DNA of 64,000 nucleotides from Suilimivivens sp964393865 (GCA_964393865.1 CAYMUW010000014.1:1-64000); one strand, 5' to 3'; shown: positions 24,589 through 33,509, numbered from the stretch's first letter. Notes: generated by a model not told the origin, from the sequence alone. Translations and numbers: made by a program.

Positions 24589-25917
24589 ATGGAAAAAATA
24601 AACAAAATTCTGCTGATGGTTATTGCAATGGTTGCAATCATGATTACAGCGGTGGGAATTGATCGGGGAGTACAGTATTATAACACCTGGAAGTGGAGAG
24701 AAGAACAGGCGCAGCGCTATGAGACTGCCCGTGCCGATGTGGCACAGATGCAGGTAACCATTGGGGAGCTGTCTCAGGATCAGAAGGCAATTGAGGCGTT
24801 TATTGAAGAAAACAAGCAGTATTTTGATGAGATTTATGCTTTGGATGGCTCGGCCGATTCAGATGGTGTGTCAGAGCAGATACCGGGAGACTTCCCGGAG
24901 GAGGATTTGATTTCCGGGACTGTTTCAACAATTTCGGGAAATGCCGAAACGGATGTTTCGGAAAACAGTTTGACAGATATATCGGGCAACGGCTTTGGGG
25001 ATGCATCGGGTAACAGCCTGTGGGATGTGTCAGGCAATGGCTTGGAAAGCTTATCCGGGAACAGTATATCAGGAAATACGGTATCGGAGAACGACGTATC
25101 GGGAAACGGGGTTTCCGAAAATTCCCTGTTCGCAAACCATATGGAACAGGGAACAGTGTCGGAAAATTCTCTTTCCGAAAAGAGAAAGCTTCGCGGCTCT
25201 TATGAGGAGACAATCCTGCAAAGCAGGCTGGATCGGGAAATCATAGATGAGAGTCAGGTTGATTTTTCCGAAATGAAGATTGCCTGTCTGGGAGACAGTA
25301 TTACCGCCGCAACCAATCTGGAGGATATGGAGGATTATCAGCAGTATGCTTATCCTTCCGTGCTTCAGGAGCTTTTGGGCGCATCCAGAGTGGATAACCT
25401 TGGAATTGGCGGTTCCTCTGTCGGAAGATACTGGGAAAATGCCTTTGTGGACCGGTATCAGGAAATACCGGAGGATACGGATTTGATTCTTGTGATGGGA
25501 GGCACCAACGACGGGTTCTGTGTGACTCAGAAGGATTTTGGTTCCATGGAAGAGCGCAGCGAGAGAACCTTTATCGGGGATTATGATGAGCTGATCAGGG
25601 GGCTGAAGGAGAACTATCCCGATGCGCAGATTGTGCTTGTGACGCCGCTTCCCAATGTGCTGCATGACATGCTGAGAAAAGAGCGTGATTATCTGCTGCC
25701 TCAGTCCATGCTTGCAAATGCCATCAAGGAGCTGGCCGGGGAGTATGAGCTTCCGGTGATTGATCTTTATAATTCCAATATACTGGATACCCATGATGCC
25801 GCAGTGATTTATAACTATATGCCGGACGGTGTTCACTGTAACCCGGCGGGATATGAGATTCTGGCGCAGCATATAGGAGCACAGCTGATTGAGCTGTATG
25901 AAGTGCAGGAGGATTAG
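24589..25917 (+). CDS. Membrane-anchored SGNH/GDSL hydrolase with Ser-Gly-Asn repeat linker
   Basis: The 442-residue protein has an N-terminal membrane anchor (residues 6-24), a short coiled coil (about 35-80), then a low-complexity linker (about 105-205). The linker carries repeated SGN and SEN tripeptides, seven and four copies (for example VSGNGLESLSGNSISGN). The C-terminal domain from about residue 228 is an SGNH hydrolase: CLGDSITAA (Ser block I), GIGGSSVGR (Gly block), MGGTNDGF (Asn block), and MPDGVHCNPAGYE (Asp/His block V). It is probably an extracellular esterase acting on cell-wall or surface sugars. The family places it near acetyl-esterases, but the substrate is unknown. Confidence 0.85.
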   Translation: MEKINKILLMVIAMVAIMITAVGIDRGVQYYNTWKWREEQAQRYETARADVAQMQVTIGELSQDQKAIEAFIEENKQYFDEIYALDGSADSDGVSEQIPGDFPEEDLISGTVSTISGNAETDVSENSLTDISGNGFGDASGNSLWDVSGNGLESLSGNSISGNTVSENDVSGNGVSENSLFANHMEQGTVSENSLSEKRKLRGSYEETILQSRLDREIIDESQVDFSEMKIACLGDSITAATNLEDMEDYQQYAYPSVLQELLGASRVDNLGIGGSSVGRYWENAFVDRYQEIPEDTDLILVMGGTNDGFCVTQKDFGSMEERSERTFIGDYDELIRGLKENYPDAQIVLVTPLPNVLHDMLRKERDYLLPQSMLANAIKELAGEYELPVIDLYNSNILDTHDAAVIYNYMPDGVHCNPAGYEILAQHIGAQLIELYEVQED

Positions 25918-25918
25918 T

Positions 25919-26551
25919 TTGGAGAAGGATTATGAAAAATGCAGTGATGAGGAGCTGATCGTCCGCCTGCGGGACGGGGAGGAAGCAATCATTGACTACA
26001 TTATGGATAAATACAAAAATCTGGTGCGGAGCAAGGCAAAGTCCATGTACATCCTTGGGGCAGATCGGGACGATCTTATTCAGGAAGGGATGATCGGACT
26101 GTTTAAAGCCGTGCGTGATTATGATACGGGACGGGATGCAAGCTTTTTTACCTTTGCGGATTTGTGCGTTTCCAGACAGATGTATACAGCGGTTCAGGCA
26201 GCAGGCAGACAAAAACATGCGCCTTTAAACACTTATATATCGTTGTATGCCAATTCTGCCGAGCATGACGCCAACGGGTTAGGGGAGGAATGGGAGCTGA
26301 TTGAAAGCATGATCTCCCAAACCGGAAAGAATCCGGAGGAGCTTTTGATCGATAAGGAAAATGCGGAAATTCTGGAAAAGGAAATTGAGAAGGAGCTTAG
26401 TACCTTTGAAAAGCAGGTGCTTGATTTATATTTGACCGGAATGAAGTACAGTCAGATTGCCAGGGTTTTGGGGCGTGATGACAAGTCAACGGACAATGCG
26501 CTGCAGAGAATCAAGTCGAAGCTGAAAAGGGCAATTCGTGTGGGAAGATAG
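25919..26551 (+). CDS. sigH: RNA polymerase sporulation sigma factor SigH
   Basis: The TTG start at 25919 lies six bases after CAGGAGG and two bases after the preceding stop. The 210-residue protein has sigma region 2 (DEELIVRLRDGEEAIIDYIM, YKNLVRSKAKSMYILGADRD with DLIQEGMIGLFKAVRDYD) and region 4 (LSTFEKQVLDLYLTGMKYSQI followed by ARVLGRDDKSTDNALQRIK). This is the SigH/Spo0H pattern. SigH drives entry into sporulation in Firmicutes. The cysES-mrnC-rlmB-...-sigH order is conserved in clostridia and bacilli. A hairpin terminator follows. Confidence 0.92.
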   Translation: MEKDYEKCSDEELIVRLRDGEEAIIDYIMDKYKNLVRSKAKSMYILGADRDDLIQEGMIGLFKAVRDYDTGRDASFFTFADLCVSRQMYTAVQAAGRQKHAPLNTYISLYANSAEHDANGLGEEWELIESMISQTGKNPEELLIDKENAEILEKEIEKELSTFEKQVLDLYLTGMKYSQIARVLGRDDKSTDNALQRIKSKLKRAIRVGR

Positions 26552-26583
26552 ACATTTCTAAAAAAAGAATTAACAATTCAGAG

Positions 26584-26624
26584 AGTATATTGACAGAAGT
26601 TTATTTTGTCAATATACTTTTTTT
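26584..26624 (+). terminator. Terminator of sigH that overlaps a promoter
   Basis: A perfect 12-bp stem (26584-26595 with 26607-26618), an 11-base loop and seven T residues follow sigH. The two stem arms also contain TTGACA (26590-26595) and TATACT (26613-26618), separated by exactly 17 bases, so the same bases form a near-consensus promoter for the next operon. Confidence 0.8.
26590..26618 (+). promoter_or_regulatory. Promoter of the RND-TetR operon
   Basis: TTGACA at 26590-26595, a 17-base spacer and TATACT at 26613-26618 fit a vegetative promoter; transcription should start near 26625, 90 bases before the RND gene. Confidence 0.75.
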
Positions 26625-26635
26625 GCTGAAACCGA

Positions 26636-26647
26636 CCGACCGGTCGG
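26636..26647 (+). promoter_or_regulatory. TetR-type operator, perfect 12-bp palindrome
   Basis: CCGACCGGTCGG is a perfect dyad, preceded by another CCGA, and sits about 11-22 bases downstream of the predicted transcript start. It is the kind of GC-rich palindrome bound by TetR/AcrR repressors. The TetR gene closing this operon (30921) is the natural candidate, giving autoregulation. Confidence 0.75.
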
Positions 26648-26712
26648 ACAGTGATAGCGGAAACATTCTGGTGACGTGACAGGCAAAAGACAGGAAGAGG
26701 AGTGTTATTCAT

Positions 26713-29700
26713 ATGTTAGGAAAATTCAGTGTAAAAAAACCATATACGGTGCTGGTTGCGGTAGTGCTTATTATTGTGCTTGGGGTGGTATCCTTTACAA
26801 GGATGACCACGGATCTGTTGCCCAATATCAGCCTGCCCTATGTGATTGTCATGACGCCATATCCGGGTGCCAGTCCGGAGACGGTGGAAACAGTGGTGAG
26901 CAAGCCGGTGGAAGCCTCCATGGCAACGGTAAGCAACATAGAAGGGATCAGCTCTGTATCCAGTGAGAATTATTCCATGGTTATTCTGGAATTTGCCCAG
27001 TCTACGGATATGAACGGAGTATCGCTGGAAATCAGGGAAAATCTGGATCAAATTAAAAGCTACTGGGATGACTCGGTAGGCAATCCCATTATTATGAAGT
27101 TAAATCCTGATATGCTTCCTGTTATGATTGCGGCTGTAGGCGGCACTGATATGACGGATGCAGAAATTACGGAGCTGACGCAAAACACCATTATTCCGGA
27201 AATCGAAAGTATTGAGGGCGTAGCCTCGGCCAGTGCAACAGGTCTTTTGGAGGAGAGCGTACATGTAATTATCAGACAGGAGAAGATAGATGTCATAAAC
27301 CAGCAGGTCTTTGGCACCATCGATAAGGAAATCGATGAGAACAAGGAAGAGCTTGAGGAGAAAAAGCAGGAGGTTTATGACGGACAGGCGGAGCTTTCGG
27401 ATGCCCGTCAGGAGCTTGCGGATTCAGAGGCAGAGCTTGAGGAAAACAGACAGAAGCTGGAAGATTCCAAGAAGGAGATCGAGGACGGCAAAGCGGAAAT
27501 CGAGGAAAGTAAAGCAAAGCTGGAGGAGGGCAAGACAGAGCTTGCCAATCAGAAGGAAGCTACCGCCAAGCAGCTTGCGGAGGCGGAGACGCAGATTGTG
27601 ACCGCTAAGGCGGATTTGGAAGCAACGAAGATACATATTACAGCGCAGCTGGAAACAATCAAGGCCGCCAATGAGGCTTTGCAGACGGCGGAACAGGGCA
27701 TTGCAAAACTTCAGGAAACCTTTGGGGATAAAAGCAATATCGAGGCTGCCATTACACAGGCAGAAGCGGGGAAAAGCGCTTTATCATCGGTAAAAGAGGG
27801 ATATGCAAGTCAATATGAGAGCAACCCTGACGCAAAGCTTACTGCTAATGATATTGCGACTTTAAATAATTTTCAAATAGATAATCTGAGCGAAGGTGAT
27901 TCGGTATATTATGCACTTGTGGAATTAAATACTGTGATATCAGAGGCGGAGAGCCAAATCAGCCAGTTACAGACTGCCAGGGACAGCTGGGAACAGGCAG
28001 AAGCAATGATTTCCAATTTAGAGGACAGTATTAACGCCAATACTATGGGATTGGGATATGATGCCTATAAGGCGCAGATGCAATCCACCCTCTCCGACAT
28101 TGAAGACAATATCGCCAAGCTGGATGCTGCCATGAATGAACTCTATCAGGGCAATCTGACCGCTGCCATTGAATTTGCCAATGCGCAGACCACCATCAGT
28201 CTTGGAGAATTGCAGATTACAACCGCAGAGGCGGAGCTGAAAGCGGGAGAGTCTCAGATTGAAGCCGGTGAGGAGCAGCTTGAGGCAGGAAGAGAGCAGA
28301 TTACCTCCGGTTATGAGCAGTTAAACGATAGCGCAGAACAGCTTGCAGATGCACTTCAGCAGATCTTAGACGGAGAAGAGCAGCTGGAGGAGGCCAGAGA
28401 GGACGCCTATGACCAGGCGGATATGAATGATATTTTGACGGTGGATACTGTAAAAGCGCTTCTGACCGCACAGAACTTTTCCATGCCGGCAGGGTATGTT
28501 ACGGAGGAAGGCATCTCCTACCTGATCAGAGTGGGTGATAAGCCGGATTCAATCGAAGAACTGAAAAAGATGCCTTTGTTAAATCCTGAGATGGACGGTG
28601 TGGATGTGATTACGCTGGGGGATGTGGCAGATGTATTTATGACGGACAACTCGGCGGATATTTATGCTAACGTCAACGGCGTACCGGGCATTATGGTGTC
28701 CATACAGAAGCAGACAGGGTATTCTACCGGAGATGTATCTGACCGAATATTGGATAAATTTGACGAGCTGATGGAGGAAAACCAGAATCTGATGCTGATT
28801 ACACTGATGGATCAGGGAATTTACATTGATCTGGTTATGGATTCCATTATCAACAATATTTTGTTTGGAGCGGTGCTGGCTATTTTGATCCTGATTTTAT
28901 TCCTAAAGGATATTCGTCCCACTGCGGTGATTGCCTGCTCCATTCCCATCAGTCTTGTTACCGCTATTGTGTGCATGTATTTCAGCGGAGTGACACTGAA
29001 TGTTATTTCCCTGTCGGGCTTGGCGCTTGGTATCGGTATGCTGGTAGATAACTCTATTGTTGTTATTGAAAATATTTATCGTATGAGAAAGGAAGGCCGT
29101 TCCGCCAAGGAAGCGGCAGTGGAAGGTGCCGGAGAGGTGGCCGGTGCGATTCTGGCTTCCACGCTGACGACCGTATGTGTGTTTCTTCCTATCGTGTTTA
29201 CGGAGGGAATCACCAGACAGCTGTTTGTGGATTTAGGACTGACCATTGCCTATTCCCTGTTGGCCAGTCTTTTGATAGCCCTTACTGTGGTTCCGGCTAT
29301 GGCATCCAAGGTGCTTACCGGTACCAGGGAGCAGAAGGACAGCAAATTCTTTACGGTCTTGATGAACGGGTATGAGAAGCTGCTGAAAGGAGCTCTCAAA
29401 TTTAAACCGGTGGTGTTGATTGCGGTGGTGGCTCTTCTGGTGGTAAGCGCCGTCGCATCTTACGCAAAGGGTACGGCTTTCATGCCGGAAATGGACAGCA
29501 CGCAGATGAGTCTTACGGTAACGCTGCCGGATGATACACCGCTTGAGGAGACCGGGCAGATTACGGATGAGATTGTGGAAAAATTAATGGCTATGGAGGA
29601 TGTGGAGGATGTAGGCGCAATGGCAGGCACCTCATCCATGACAATGCTCACCGGAAGCGGAGATGTTTCCACCAACTCCACCGATGTATATATTTCATTG

Positions 29701-30915
29701 AGCGAGGACAAAAAGAAGACCAATGAAGAACTGGCAGTGGAAATTACCGATCTGCTGTCGGATATCTGTGAGGAAAATCAGGCGGAGATCGCTATTGAAA
29801 CCTCATCTATGGATATGAGTGCATTAGGAGGAAGCGGCATTACAATACAGGTGCGTGGACGAGAGATTGATACCATGCAGAAGATTGCAGGAGAGGTGGC
29901 AGAGATTGTTGCCCAGGTGGAAGGTACGCAGAATGTTTCCAATGGACTGGAAGATTCCACCGGTGAGATGAGGATTATTATAGATCGCGACAAAGCCATT
30001 GAGCATGGACTGACGGTTGCGGAGATTTTTCAGCAGTTATCCGCAAAGCTTGCGGATGCCAGCAGTTCCACAACCCTGGAGACGGAAATTAAGGATTACG
30101 ACGTTTATGTCAAGCATGGGTCGGACATGGAGCTTACCAGATCGTTGGTAAAGGATATTGTGATTGAGCGGACGAAACAGGACGGCACCAAAGAAAAAAT
30201 CCCTCTTTCCGATCTGGCGGAGTTTGAGGATACCATTTCTCCCAAGGCAATCAGCAGGCAGGATCAGACCAGATATATCAGCGTATCTGCAGAAATTGCA
30301 GATGGCTACAATGTGGGTTTGGTATCTGATGATGTGGAAAAGGCCCTGAAGGATTATCAGACACCGACAGGATACAATCTGGTAATGTCCGGTGAAAATG
30401 AGACTATTACGGATGCCATGAATCAGCTGTATCTGATGCTGATACTGGCGCTGATCTTTATGTATTTGATTATGGTAGCCCAGTTTCAGTCCCTGCTTTC
30501 GCCCTTTATCATCATGTTTACCATACCGCTGGCATTTACAGGCGGTTTCCTGGGACTGGTGATCAGCGGAAGTGAGCTGAGTGTTATCGCTTTAATCGGT
30601 TTTGTTATGCTTTCCGGTATCATTGTAAATAATGGTATTGTATTGGTAGATTATATGAATCAGCTTAGGGCAGAGGGAATGGAGAAGCGGGAAGCAATTT
30701 TGACCGCCGGGAAAACCAGAATCCGTCCGGTTCTTATGACCGCACTTACCACCATTCTTGCACTGTGTACCATGGTATTCAGCCATGATATGGGGTCAGA
30801 GATGGCCAAGCCTATGGCGATTGTTACCATTGGAGGTCTTGTTTACGGTACATTGCTTACACTTGTGGTAATTCCATGTATTTATGATATTTTTACGAGG
30901 GATAAGAGGGGATAA
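26713..30915 (+). CDS. RND-family efflux transporter with large coiled-coil insertion
   Basis: The 1400-residue protein has the AcrB/SwrC-type core. It starts with a first helix (PYTVLVAVVLIIVLGVVSFT), then TTDLLPNISLPYVIVMTPYPG and the first porter region to about residue 200. A Glu/Lys/Gln-rich heptad region of about 370 residues (200-575) is inserted there. After it the porter resumes (ITLGDVADVFMTD) and leads into the membrane bundle with GMLVDNSIVVIENIYRMRKEG, which includes motif-D-like acidic residues. A second bundle ends with GIIVNNGIVLVDYMNQLR. Gram-positive RND pumps normally span about 1000-1050 residues. The insert may replace an adaptor protein. The gene is followed after five bases by tetR. 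Substrate unknown. Confidence 0.9.
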   Translation: MLGKFSVKKPYTVLVAVVLIIVLGVVSFTRMTTDLLPNISLPYVIVMTPYPGASPETVETVVSKPVEASMATVSNIEGISSVSSENYSMVILEFAQSTDMNGVSLEIRENLDQIKSYWDDSVGNPIIMKLNPDMLPVMIAAVGGTDMTDAEITELTQNTIIPEIESIEGVASASATGLLEESVHVIIRQEKIDVINQQVFGTIDKEIDENKEELEEKKQEVYDGQAELSDARQELADSEAELEENRQKLEDSKKEIEDGKAEIEESKAKLEEGKTELANQKEATAKQLAEAETQIVTAKADLEATKIHITAQLETIKAANEALQTAEQGIAKLQETFGDKSNIEAAITQAEAGKSALSSVKEGYASQYESNPDAKLTANDIATLNNFQIDNLSEGDSVYYALVELNTVISEAESQISQLQTARDSWEQAEAMISNLEDSINANTMGLGYDAYKAQMQSTLSDIEDNIAKLDAAMNELYQGNLTAAIEFANAQTTISLGELQITTAEAELKAGESQIEAGEEQLEAGREQITSGYEQLNDSAEQLADALQQILDGEEQLEEAREDAYDQADMNDILTVDTVKALLTAQNFSMPAGYVTEEGISYLIRVGDKPDSIEELKKMPLLNPEMDGVDVITLGDVADVFMTDNSADIYANVNGVPGIMVSIQKQTGYSTGDVSDRILDKFDELMEENQNLMLITLMDQGIYIDLVMDSIINNILFGAVLAILILILFLKDIRPTAVIACSIPISLVTAIVCMYFSGVTLNVISLSGLALGIGMLVDNSIVVIENIYRMRKEGRSAKEAAVEGAGEVAGAILASTLTTVCVFLPIVFTEGITRQLFVDLGLTIAYSLLASLLIALTVVPAMASKVLTGTREQKDSKFFTVLMNGYEKLLKGALKFKPVVLIAVVALLVVSAVASYAKGTAFMPEMDSTQMSLTVTLPDDTPLEETGQITDEIVEKLMAMEDVEDVGAMAGTSSMTMLTGSGDVSTNSTDVYISLSEDKKKTNEELAVEITDLLSDICEENQAEIAIETSSMDMSALGGSGITIQVRGREIDTMQKIAGEVAEIVAQVEGTQNVSNGLEDSTGEMRIIIDRDKAIEHGLTVAEIFQQLSAKLADASSSTTLETEIKDYDVYVKHGSDMELTRSLVKDIVIERTKQDGTKEKIPLSDLAEFEDTISPKAISRQDQTRYISVSAEIADGYNVGLVSDDVEKALKDYQTPTGYNLVMSGENETITDAMNQLYLMLILALIFMYLIMVAQFQSLLSPFIIMFTIPLAFTGGFLGLVISGSELSVIALIGFVMLSGIIVNNGIVLVDYMNQLRAEGMEKREAILTAGKTRIRPVLMTALTTILALCTMVFSHDMGSEMAKPMAIVTIGGLVYGTLLTLVVIPCIYDIFTRDKRG

Positions 30916-30920
30916 TTGTT

Positions 30921-31532
30921 ATGGAGAGAGTTGAACTTTTACCGAAGGTGATAGCGACCTATCAGGCGGTGGTGGAGCTGTTTAAGGAGGGAGCTGACTT
31001 AAACAGCATGACCGTATCGGAAATCACCGCCCGTGCCGGAATCGGAAAGGGCACGGTATATGAATATTTTTCCAATAAAGAAGAAATTCTTGCGGGAGCT
31101 CTTTTTTATGAAATGAAGGATGCATACCGCATCCTGTATCAGAAAATGCAGGGGAAGGAAACCTTGTATGAAAGGCTGAATGCTGTTTTGGAGGAAATGG
31201 AAAAGCACGTTCAGGAAACGGGGTGTTCCTTTAAGGTGCTGCATCTGATGATGTATAATTCTCAGGTAAGCAGGCAGCTGAGAAAGCTTTTTCGGGAACG
31301 GCGTGAGGATGAAAAGCTGATATTTGATTTAATCAGGGAGATGATAACAGACGAACTGGGAGAAAAGCTTGAAGCCGAGGATTTATCCTATTTTGTTATG
31401 GATATCATTTCCCGAATGATGTGCTTTGCCATGTATTTAAGCCTGGATGTGTCCGAGCGTGTCCCCGACAGCGTAACCATGCGGCAGCGTCTTTGCAGGG
31501 ATATCTGTAAGGAAATAGAAGGCTGTAAATAA
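30921..31532 (+). CDS. TetR-family repressor
   Basis: The 203-residue protein has a TetR N-terminal helix-turn-helix (MTVSEITARAGIGKGTVYEY and FSNKEEILAGAL, residues 28-60) and a helical effector domain. It lies five bases after the RND exporter in the same operon. The operator-like palindrome at 26636-26647 before that operon makes self-repression, relieved by an exported compound, the simplest model. Confidence 0.9.
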   Translation: MERVELLPKVIATYQAVVELFKEGADLNSMTVSEITARAGIGKGTVYEYFSNKEEILAGALFYEMKDAYRILYQKMQGKETLYERLNAVLEEMEKHVQETGCSFKVLHLMMYNSQVSRQLRKLFRERREDEKLIFDLIREMITDELGEKLEAEDLSYFVMDIISRMMCFAMYLSLDVSERVPDSVTMRQRLCRDICKEIEGCK

Positions 31533-31553
31533 GGGCAGTGGGAGGAATAAAAT

Positions 31554-32171
31554 ATGGCAGTATGTTATATTGTAGGCGCAGGAGAAGCGTCAGACTCCAC
31601 TTTCAGGCCTGCCGGAGAGGATTTGGTGATTGCCTGTGACGGCGGGTATGAATGGTGCGTCAGACAGAATATCCGGGTGGATATGGTGGTAGGAGATTTC
31701 GATTCTCTGGGTTATGTGCCTGAGCATCCCCATGTAAAGCGTCTTGCGCCGGAAAAGGATGAGACAGACACGGGCTATGCCGTGGCGGAGGCAATAGATA
31801 AAGGCTATCGGGAATTTATTATTTACGGGGGCACAGGCGGCAGAATATCCCACACCATGGCCAATATTCAGCTTTTGGCGGATTTGGCGGCAAAGGGCTG
31901 CCATGGTATGATGATAGGAAACCGTTCCTGGTATCGTGTGATTTGCAATGAGGAGATTTGCTTTGATGAGACAATGACCGGTTATCTTTCCGTGTTTTGC
32001 CTTGGAGATACCGCCAAAGGCGTTTATGAAAGCGGTCTGAAATATGGGCTTGAGGATGCAGAGCTTTCGAAAGAAAATCCTGTGGGTGTAAGCAATGAGT
32101 TTATCGGTCAAAAGAGCAGGATATCCGTAAGGGAGGGAATGCTTTTGCTGATCGGAGAAGAAATGGCATAA
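31554..32171 (+). CDS. thiN: Thiamine diphosphokinase
   Basis: ThiN transfers pyrophosphate from ATP to thiamine to make ThDP. Visible signatures are IACDGGYEWC, VDMVVGDFDSL (the Asp-rich nucleotide/metal site), KDETDTGYAVAEA, and YGGTGGRISHTMANIQLL in the catalytic domain, followed by the smaller C-terminal beta domain. The length of 205 residues is usual. GGGAGG precedes the ATG. The gene follows tetR by 21 bases and is probably read from the same transcript, though it has no functional link to the exporter. A hairpin terminator follows. Confidence 0.93.
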   Translation: MAVCYIVGAGEASDSTFRPAGEDLVIACDGGYEWCVRQNIRVDMVVGDFDSLGYVPEHPHVKRLAPEKDETDTGYAVAEAIDKGYREFIIYGGTGGRISHTMANIQLLADLAAKGCHGMMIGNRSWYRVICNEEICFDETMTGYLSVFCLGDTAKGVYESGLKYGLEDAELSKENPVGVSNEFIGQKSRISVREGMLLLIGEEMA

Positions 32172-32197
32172 GCGGAAAACAAATGGAATTGGCCAGG

Positions 32198-32227
32198 CAG
32201 CGCAGGCATTAAGCCTGCGCTGTTATT
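32198..32227 (+). terminator. Terminator after thiN (possibly bidirectional)
   Basis: A perfect 10-bp stem CAGCGCAGGC / GCCTGCGCTG with a five-base loop is followed by a T-rich tract. Confidence 0.75.
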
Positions 32228-32460
32228 TTACGATATAACACTGCCAGTTTAAAACGGAAGCACAAAATCATGGCAGCCACAGCGCCTACCAGAAAAGCGC
32301 CAAAGGGCTCAAGTAAAATACCCGCAACACAAATGACAATATCATTCAGATAGAGATGACCGCCGGGAACGGGGATGCTGAAAGAACTTAACGCCACGTT
32401 CATTGCCATCAAAACAGCGGTGACGGCTATCCAACGCAGAGATTTTTTCGTAGTGAAAGG
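32209..32460 (-). pseudogene. ECF transporter S-component remnant
   Basis: The frame reads KKSLRWIAVTAVLMAMNVAL and SIPVPGGHLYLNDIVICVAG, then LLEPFGAFLVGAVAA, the first two to three helices of a vitamin-type ECF substrate-binding subunit. No start codon or ribosome site remains: the frame runs directly out of the degV stop codon (TAG at 32461-32463), and it ends after 84 codons in an unrelated tail. Both ends are therefore lost by deletion. The original substrate cannot be read. Its position opposite thiN is suggestive only. Confidence 0.7.
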
Positions 32461-33306
32461 CTATTTGTTTAATGCAAAGAAGGCTGCCGCAATGGCGCCG
32501 GGGCCAACATGGGTACCGATGGTACCGCCTACGGTACTGATGGTAAGACTTTCAACCTGATCCTTCCAGAAATCCTTGTTGTCTTCAATATATTTTTGCA
32601 GCAGGGCATCGCTCAGCCCGGTATATCCCAAAAGGTGAGGCTTGCTGAAATCAATGCCGCTTTCCCTGACCCGCTGGGCAAGGAAATTGTTTCCCTGCTT
32701 GGAGCCTCTTGCCTGTCCCAGCAAGGCTACCTCACCGTCCTCTACGGTGACCACAGGCTTAATGGACAAAATGCTTCCGGCAAGTGCGGCGGCTTTTCCG
32801 ATGCGGCCGCCTTTCTTCAGATATTCCAGGGTGTCCAAAAGGGCAAGCAGGCGGATGTTCTTTTTTTCCTCATCCAGCTTTGCTGCGATGGCAGCCACGT
32901 CCAATCCCTGTTCCTTTAGTGTCAAAGCATATTCTATCAGGATATGTTCGGCAATGGTAACATTTTCACTGTCCACCACATAAACCTTTTCGGAAAATCC
33001 GGATGCCGCAACGCAGGCACTTTGGTAGGTGCCGGAAAGCTTAGCTGACATGGTAATGATAAGTACATCATTTCCCTGGTCAACAGCCTGCCTGATGGCT
33101 TCCTCAAAGGCATAGGGCGTAATCTGGCTGGTAGTGGGAAGGTCATGGCTTTCAATAAGCTTTTCATAGAATTCCCGGTGGGAAAGGCTGACTCCATCCA
33201 GATATTCCGTACCGTTAAAGGTAATGGTCATGGGAAGGACGGTAACATCCTCTCTGGCGGAAACTGCAATATCCGATGCAGAATCGGTAATGATATGTAT
33301 GCTCAT
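32461..33306 (-). CDS. DegV family fatty-acid-binding protein
   Basis: DegV/FakB proteins bind a fatty acid and present it to the FakA kinase for phospholipid synthesis. The 281-residue protein has the family's ITDSASDI start, FYEKLIESHDLPTTSQITP, the SAKLSGTYQSACVAA loop and LDTLEYLKKGGRIGKAAALAG. It closes with STVGGTIGTHVGPGAIAAAFF. AAGGAGAG lies upstream of the ATG. It is transcribed away from birA, and the intergenic space of about 200 bases carries the birA control region. Confidence 0.94.
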   Translation of the reverse strand: MSIHIITDSASDIAVSAREDVTVLPMTITFNGTEYLDGVSLSHREFYEKLIESHDLPTTSQITPYAFEEAIRQAVDQGNDVLIITMSAKLSGTYQSACVAASGFSEKVYVVDSENVTIAEHILIEYALTLKEQGLDVAAIAAKLDEEKKNIRLLALLDTLEYLKKGGRIGKAAALAGSILSIKPVVTVEDGEVALLGQARGSKQGNNFLAQRVRESGIDFSKPHLLGYTGLSDALLQKYIEDNKDFWKDQVESLTISTVGGTIGTHVGPGAIAAAFFALNK

Positions 33307-33424
33307 AAGAAACTCTCCTTATCTTGTGTTGGGGCGGAAAATACGCTTTCTGAACCCGTAAAAAGTGTATCATATGTTATTTCCCGCTGTCAATGCGGCC
33401 GACAATTGACATACGGCCGACAAT

Positions 33425-33476
33425 TGTAAACAGTGTGGGCGATGTGGTTTACACTGAAAAGCATTTGCTGTATACT
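33425..33476 (+). promoter_or_regulatory. birA promoter with BirA-like operator over the -35 box
   Basis: The dyad TGTAAAC-N15-GTTTACA spans 33425-33431 and 33447-33453, a spacing and shape like Gram-positive BirA boxes. Its right arm contains TTTACA (33448-33453), which is 17 bases from TATACT (33471-33476) and so serves as the -35 box of the birA promoter. A 13-bp direct repeat (CGGCCGACAATTG, 33396 and 33414) lies just upstream. Binding is inferred. Confidence 0.7.
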
Positions 33477-33509
33477 TGAACGGAAAGAAACAGGAAGGTG
33501 GGAAGAACC

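Noticed and set aside
24900..25210. Short-period DNA repeats considered as a CRISPR array or tandem repeat locus
   Set aside because: The repeats encode the SGN/SEN protein linker in frame, vary in length and have no conserved direct repeat with unique spacers.
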